64,000 bases of DNA, taken from the NCBI GenBank assembly GCA_050084515.1, contig CM114275.1:17980001-18044000 (forward strand), in the 5' to 3' direction. A program made the translations under genes and the position numbers. The notes below the pieces were generated by a model that searched no databases, was not told the origin of the DNA, and saw nothing but the letters and a program-made list of their open reading frames with translations. Of this stretch, positions 58,931-64,000 are shown one piece after another (the first letter of the stretch is position 1; each line of letters starts with the position of its first letter). This DNA comes from Blasia pusilla. Taxonomy: Eukaryota > Marchantiophyta > Marchantiopsida > Blasiales.

Positions 58931-61900
58931 CACATGCATATTTTATCATAAATCATATGTTTTCCTTAGTTCTTTTCATAAGTGGTGGTTGAGATATTTT
59001 CAAGTAAGGCCTATTCGCAACTCGAAGATTATGCTCTTGACGGGCAAGGGGATGGCTTCTCTTACTCTATAATTTTTCCTTATCTCAACTTCATACACCC
59101 AAGTACACATGCAATATTTTGAGTTTGAAATGTGACCACTAGGTGGTGGCTACGATGGCACGAGCAGTGACAAAACTAGAAGATAGTACACCTGTGGTTG
59201 TCACATCACTTGGCGATGTAAGTTTGGATGCAGATCAAGTTTGAATAAATAATGAATGGATATTATTTGTATCGGTAGAGGTGCTTACTTCACCTTTAAT
59301 CATGCAAAAGTCCACATTGCCTAATTGACCTTGGTATGCAAAGTTGACAATCATGCAATGTTGACAATCAACCGCTCAAGTATTGGTAAATCTGAGCTTA
59401 TTCATGAGAGACATGCGCATCTTGAGGATATTGTTGACAAAGATGGGCGTGGAAGAGTATACGAGGATATGTCATATTCGGTTGCTAAGGTTAGTGAAAG
59501 TAGAAATGGGAAGGTTGGTGTTATCTATAGCGAGGCAAGAATTGATGAGGTTGGTGTGATTGATACATAGAAAATCGTAGATGAGTTGATCAATGATATA
59601 AGAGAAGAATTAGAGACTGATCAAACAAAGAAAAAATGCAAGCTAAGGATATACATGGCCATATGATCCATTTGGAAGAGAGTAAGGTAGTTGAAGGCCA
59701 TTCGAAGGTTGGTACATCATCTAAGTCAAGTCCTATTCACACTCACACTATTTACCTACACCTAAGGATGCAGTTAGAAGTGGACAAAATGAGTGGAACA
59801 ACAACCGTCACGATGGGAGTAAAGGTTTTGACTAGCCATTGCAAGCATTTGGGAGCTTGTCCATGTGTGAATGGAACACTCATCGTCTTCCAGGTTGGGA
59901 TTTGCTTAATGTTTCATAGTTCGAGCCTTCCCAACGTAATAGAGAATCAACCAAAACAAAAAGGAAAGGAATGTTGGACACTCTGCTAAAGAATCCTTCA
60001 AAAGACTATGAAGGCAACCAAGCAACAAGAGCTCCATTTGTTTAGCCACCATCGGAAAATATGAGCCACGTCTTCATGGGTTGAGATACTCAAACTGATG
60101 ATAAGAGTCTCCTTGATCGCGATATGAAAATGGTGGAATAGATGGCCATCACTCGTGGCTCTCAAAAAATGGATCTAATTGTGATAAACAAGACGTGCCA
60201 AAATGGATTAGATCTTCACGATGGATCAACAATTGCACACAGATAACATGCTTGAGATGCATATGGTGAATTTTTTGAGCCACACAGAGCGAGTATATAA
60301 TGTGGATATATGCATCTAGGCTAAAGACTCCACATGGTGGTTGAATCACTTGCAAGTGAAAGCCCAACCAATGTTGCTTAGATAAGGTACTTCCCAAGAG
60401 GATAATGTTGAAGGTGGGAGCGAGGGTGGGAGGCAAATTGAGATGCGGAACCATCCTCAACAAAGGTATAATTTACCATCCATTGCAAGATTTACTCTTT
60501 TTATGGTCATGTAAGGCATCGGGCAAGTGTAACTCTATTGAATGCTAATATTAGACATGATGGCTAAACTCTAATTAGGCTCTAATAACATTCATAGCGG
60601 TTGAACTTGGTTTTGTGACAAATAACCGTCCAATTGGCTAAGGAATTTTTTATGCCACATATCGGATTAATTTTAACCACACCCATGCATTATGCTTCGG
60701 CGGCTAATTTTTTTATGCCTATGCTTAAGTAAGATTGGCCGCTAAAGCCAATATAATGTATAATAGCAAGAGAGATGCTTAAACTATGCAAGTTGGCATC
60801 TAGTATGAGCCAGACACCTAATGTATCATATTAGGTCCCTACGATAACCTAGTGACTAATTAAAATCCATTTCATAATGAGGAAAGTAGATGAATGTACC
60901 TTATAGCCCAACTTCATAAAGTCAAACTACTACCGTAAGTTTCTCCAACCGGATTACTAGGAACTAAATTGGCCCTTTGTCTATAGGCAGTTGCAAGAGA
61001 AGGTTAAAATGAAGTACCAGAAGGGGACACCACATTGCCACCAAAAAGATTTTTGCTTGAAGAGAGAATCATTCAAGTTTGGATGAACCATTTGGGAATG
61101 CCAATAGAGGGTGTGGTGCTTTTGGAGTGTTGGCAGGATAAAATCCATCGCACCAGAAGACCATCTACAACAACATACAAGTACGTGGAATTTTGGAAAA
61201 ATGGCAAGAAAATCTCATATCAAAAAGAGATGAGCTCGTCTTAAAGTTAAGAGTCTCAGGATCTGATTGCAGTATAGAGTAAGTGGGGAGACAACACTGG
61301 GTGAAGTGATAGTAATGCAAGAATCAATCTCAAGGAAATTAAAGTTCATTCAAGACATCTTGAGAAGGCTAGGTTTGTTCTCAATGGGCTTAGATGAGGC
61401 ATCTACTTTAGCGAAGGCTTTATTGGTAGATATTGACTTGCGGTGGTTGGATGGGACACATCCAAATATGTAGTCACGTTGTTCAATTCTTTTGGTTATT
61501 TCACCAATTATATATAAATAGTTTTTTTTAATGTCATTGTGATGGTTTTATACATTTCCCTTTGTGGTTTCAAGACATGGCCACTTTGCAATGCAAATCA
61601 TGATGTGTGCAATAGCAGCCTAAATAGAATTTCAAATACCCACCGAGAATTAGATGATAGTTGTCGACTCAAGAGACAAGAGTCATCGACATTTAGACTA
61701 TAAACGCTCGCAATACAAATTCTTTGCACTGCAAATCATGATGTGTGCAATAGAGGCCTCAATAGACAATATATGTCGAAATTTAGACAACAGAAATTGG
61801 CAATACAAATTCATGCTTATCCCTTGCAACTTTAAGTTTTATAGAACAAACACCATCTAAAGCACTCCATAGAGATGAAAAACCTACATTGCACCTTCGC

Positions 61901-62273
61901 TTGAGAGAGCAGACTTCAACAATGCTATAAGGGCCTTATTAGACTTCTCACATGCCCTGTCTAATAGTAACTTTCTCCATTTCAGCCGACAACGTTTTCA
62001 TAGTTCCTCCTACATTAGCCAAGCATTTTTCTAAATCTTCTACTTCTTTCAGAGCATCACCAAGAGCTATATGAATGAAAAGTTCCTTCATTGTGTGCAT
62101 ATATGTGTTGTTGTCTCTCAAAGAGATGTTGGCATCCTCGATAGAGAAAAGTCAAATGTTATTCGCCATTTGCAAATATTCGATGAATTTAAAGGAGTTG
62201 TCATATCCCTAAGAGACACTATTGCACTAGTATGGATACAAGTCCTAATATCCACAGTGGGATAAATCCCTAA
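58931..62273. other. Unrecognised, probably old transposon-derived DNA
   Basis: Short plus-strand frames at 59325-59570, 59636-59989, 61035-61244 and 61267-61473 have no domain that I recognise. A decayed knuckle-like reading HCKIYSFYGHVRHRAS near 60480 hints at an old retroelement gag. A 31-bp direct repeat lies at 61585/61723. Confidence 0.35.
61585..61753. repeat. 138-bp-period tandem duplication
   Basis: A 31-bp phrase containing GCAAATCATGATGTGTGCAA occurs at 61585-61615 and 61723-61753 with one mismatch. A second phrase, CAATACAAATTC, also recurs nearby (61711 and 61801). Confidence 0.85.
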
Positions 62274-62500
62274 TCTATACTATAATGTGAGGAAGGGAGG
62301 GTTACTTCTTTTGGTAACTCCCCGTTCCCAAAGAAGTGAAGCTCCTCCACAAGTGGTCATCTAAAATGTCCTCTTGTGAGAAAAAGTTAAAAAGATTTGA
62401 TTGAGATTTTATTTAGACGGCCATCTACTTGAGTGAGGTGAGAAGCCGCCTTATTTTTGAACGAGGGGAGATCTATACCATTAACACCTTATGAAAGAGG
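62274..62500 (+). mobile_element. Helitron-type left end, second family (second copy)
   Basis: TCTATACTATAATGTGAGG preceded by A, aligned over about 180 bp with the sequence at 53889. The right end is not identified, so its extent is unknown. Confidence 0.45.
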
Positions 62501-62516
62501 GGTACCTGAGCTACAT

Positions 62517-62651
62517 GGCTTCTATTTACACAAGTGCGCATACGATATTGGTTAGAGGCTTATGAGGTGGTCATCAACTCAAAATCTTCCAAGGCTTCGG
62601 CTCTCACAAGTGTGCATATGGTACTGGTTCCAGGCTTGTGAGGCCCTCATC
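62517..62651. repeat. Tandem duplication, 76-bp period
   Basis: A 59-bp phrase (GGCTTC...CACAAGTG(C/T)GCATA...AGGCTT(A/G)TGAGG) occurs at 62517-62575 and 62593-62651 with about 10 differences. Confidence 0.8.
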
Positions 62652-62821
62652 CGCACAATTGGTACCGTAGTTATTGTAGTAATTTTGTATAATTGTGGAA
62701 AGTTACAGGAGATCTGGGTGAAAGTTGGAGTTGGAGCGCAAGTTGGAGCGAAGGGCAAGTTGGAGCCGTGGGTGGAAGGAAGGTGTGGTTGTATGAACGA
62801 AGAGCCCAAGATCCGAAAAGC

Positions 62822-62960
62822 CATGTTCCAATCGAAAGGTGAGATATGTGTTCCAATATGAAGGTGAGCTTTATGTTCCAATCCGATTCGAAAGTGAGAT
62901 CCAAAAGCCGTGTTTCTGGTCCGAAGGTTAAATTTGTATTTTGATCTGAAGCTATAGGCG
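62822..62960. repeat. Degenerate minisatellite, about 25-bp unit
   Basis: Four or five diverged units resembling ATGTTCCAATCGAAAGGTGA follow one another, each with a TTCCAAT...GAAGGTGAG core. Confidence 0.7.
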
Positions 62961-64000
62961 TGTTGAAATCATCTGGATTCGTGCACTGAACGAGTTGCAA
63001 GGGCATGGCACAGCTCCAGTCCGGATCCGAATTGCGTGTGCGAGCCGAAAGTAGCGCCAACGCATAAATAAAACATGTCACAGATTTCACCTTGCTCCAG
63101 TAAACTTGAAGCAACGCAACCGTTATTGTGTACCATCAGAGTCCGAATTTGGCAAAGCCAGCCTACTCGACCGGCCCCGCACGCGCTCCCTTGCAGGAAT
63201 ACAGCCTGAAACCTCTGGCATTACCATTCCACATGCAGCCGCTGCCATCGCACGGCAACTCACGGCAAGACATGTCTACCTGTAGATGTACAAGCATTCG
63301 CTTGGGAGCATCACCTCTCCCAAAATCGTTTGGTCGAGTGCTGCCGAATGAACTGTTGCTGTGTGGAGATGGCTTCACATCCATGGTTCGGCTTTCAGTT
63401 CGTGCAAAGATGTACAAATTGAAGTGGAACAGGCCGTTTAGCTATGTTTGTGAGCGATCGGTCGGCTTCCAGGCAACTATGGCTGGCTCCAGGGCAGTGA
63501 GAGCCCAATCTAAAGCCTCCCCACTCGCTGCCTTACTCATGTTGTGTTGTACTTGTAGTTGTACCGTGATTATTTTAGAACCCATGCAGCTTGAGCATGT
63601 TCGCTATGGACGGTTTTGTAGTCCATGCATAGGTTCTTGGACTTTCTTGATAGTTAGCCTCTGGATGCTTGGACTTGATAGTTAGCCCAAGACTTGATTC
63701 TGTCTCACTGATCCTTCGGTCACAGTTCATTCTTTCCGTGAAAGCCTTTATTCTTTTCCTATTGGTTTGGTGAAGCTCGACTTCCAAGTAGGTTATTTTT
63801 TTACGTAAGACATTGCCTAGCGACCGATGTTGACTCCATGTGATTTTCACAATCAGGCCAACTTTCAGGTGGGATGCAAACGCGAGTGTCTTAGGACTAC
63901 CGTACTACCTACATCCTGACACAACGTATCAGGCAGGCTAAAGAAAGGAAGTGGAGAAACGAGTACTCCATTTTTTAGGATGAATCGACGTAGTTGCACT
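62961..64000. other. GC-richer right end, no recognised gene
   Basis: A plus-strand open stretch of 185 codons (63128-63685) and an opposing one of 84 codons (63163-63417) overlap. Neither has a domain that I recognise. Composition suggests that a real exon could lie here, cut off by the window edge, but nothing supports a call. Confidence 0.3.

Noticed and set aside
60470-60530. CCHC zinc knuckle of another retroelement
   Set aside because: The reading HCKIYSFYGHVRHRAS keeps only part of the C-x2-C-x4-H-x4-C spacing and no flanking gag or pol is recognisable.
63128-63685. 185-codon plus-strand open frame as a gene
   Set aside because: No recognisable domain, an overlapping open frame on the other strand, and a GC-rich context in which long chance frames are expected.

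Overview
The window looks like nuclear DNA from a land plant with swimming sperm, most likely a bryophyte and possibly a lycophyte or fern. Three things point there: plant-type Ty1/copia and Ty3/gypsy retrotransposons, a plant-style strictosidine-synthase-like (SSL) tandem pair, and above all an apparently intact multi-exon gene for NME7, a ciliary/flagellar protein that seed plants without motile sperm are not expected to keep. The species cannot be fixed from the sequence. Protein-coding density is very low, and most of the sequence is decayed mobile DNA.

Layout. 1-5745: a degenerate Ty1/copia element (+), cut by the left edge, with a gypsy solo LTR nested in its 3' LTR. 6559-14298: a Ty3/gypsy element (-) with leader, gag, protease, a DNMT3-like cytosine-5 DNA methyltransferase domain, reverse transcriptase and RNase H; its integrase is deleted. 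14299-18600: gene-poor, AT-rich DNA with a 436-bp Helitron-like element. 18600-32700: a GC-richer island with two tandem SSL loci (-), the left one clearly dead and the right one nearly intact, separated by Helitron pieces. 35475-44265: a second, heavily mutated copy of the same gypsy family (+), keeping only the C-terminal part of the methyltransferase but keeping integrase. 47070-53028: NME7 (-), ten exons and 384 codons. 55215-55548: a cytochrome P450 remnant (-). 56430-56624: a palindromic repeat cluster. 56811-58930: a third gypsy remnant (-), integrase plus LTR. 58930-64000: unrecognised DNA with small tandem repeats and a Helitron-type left end.

How it fits together. NME7 is the only confident functional gene: a DM10 domain followed by two nucleoside diphosphate kinase domains, both with the family histidine, expected in the sperm flagellum. 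The most notable feature is the gypsy family whose polyprotein carries a DNMT3-like methyltransferase between protease and reverse transcriptase. Two copies in the window show the domain at the same place, so it is part of the element and not a chance insertion. The copies are full of stops, many explained by C-to-T or G-to-A change, as expected of heavily methylated silenced elements.
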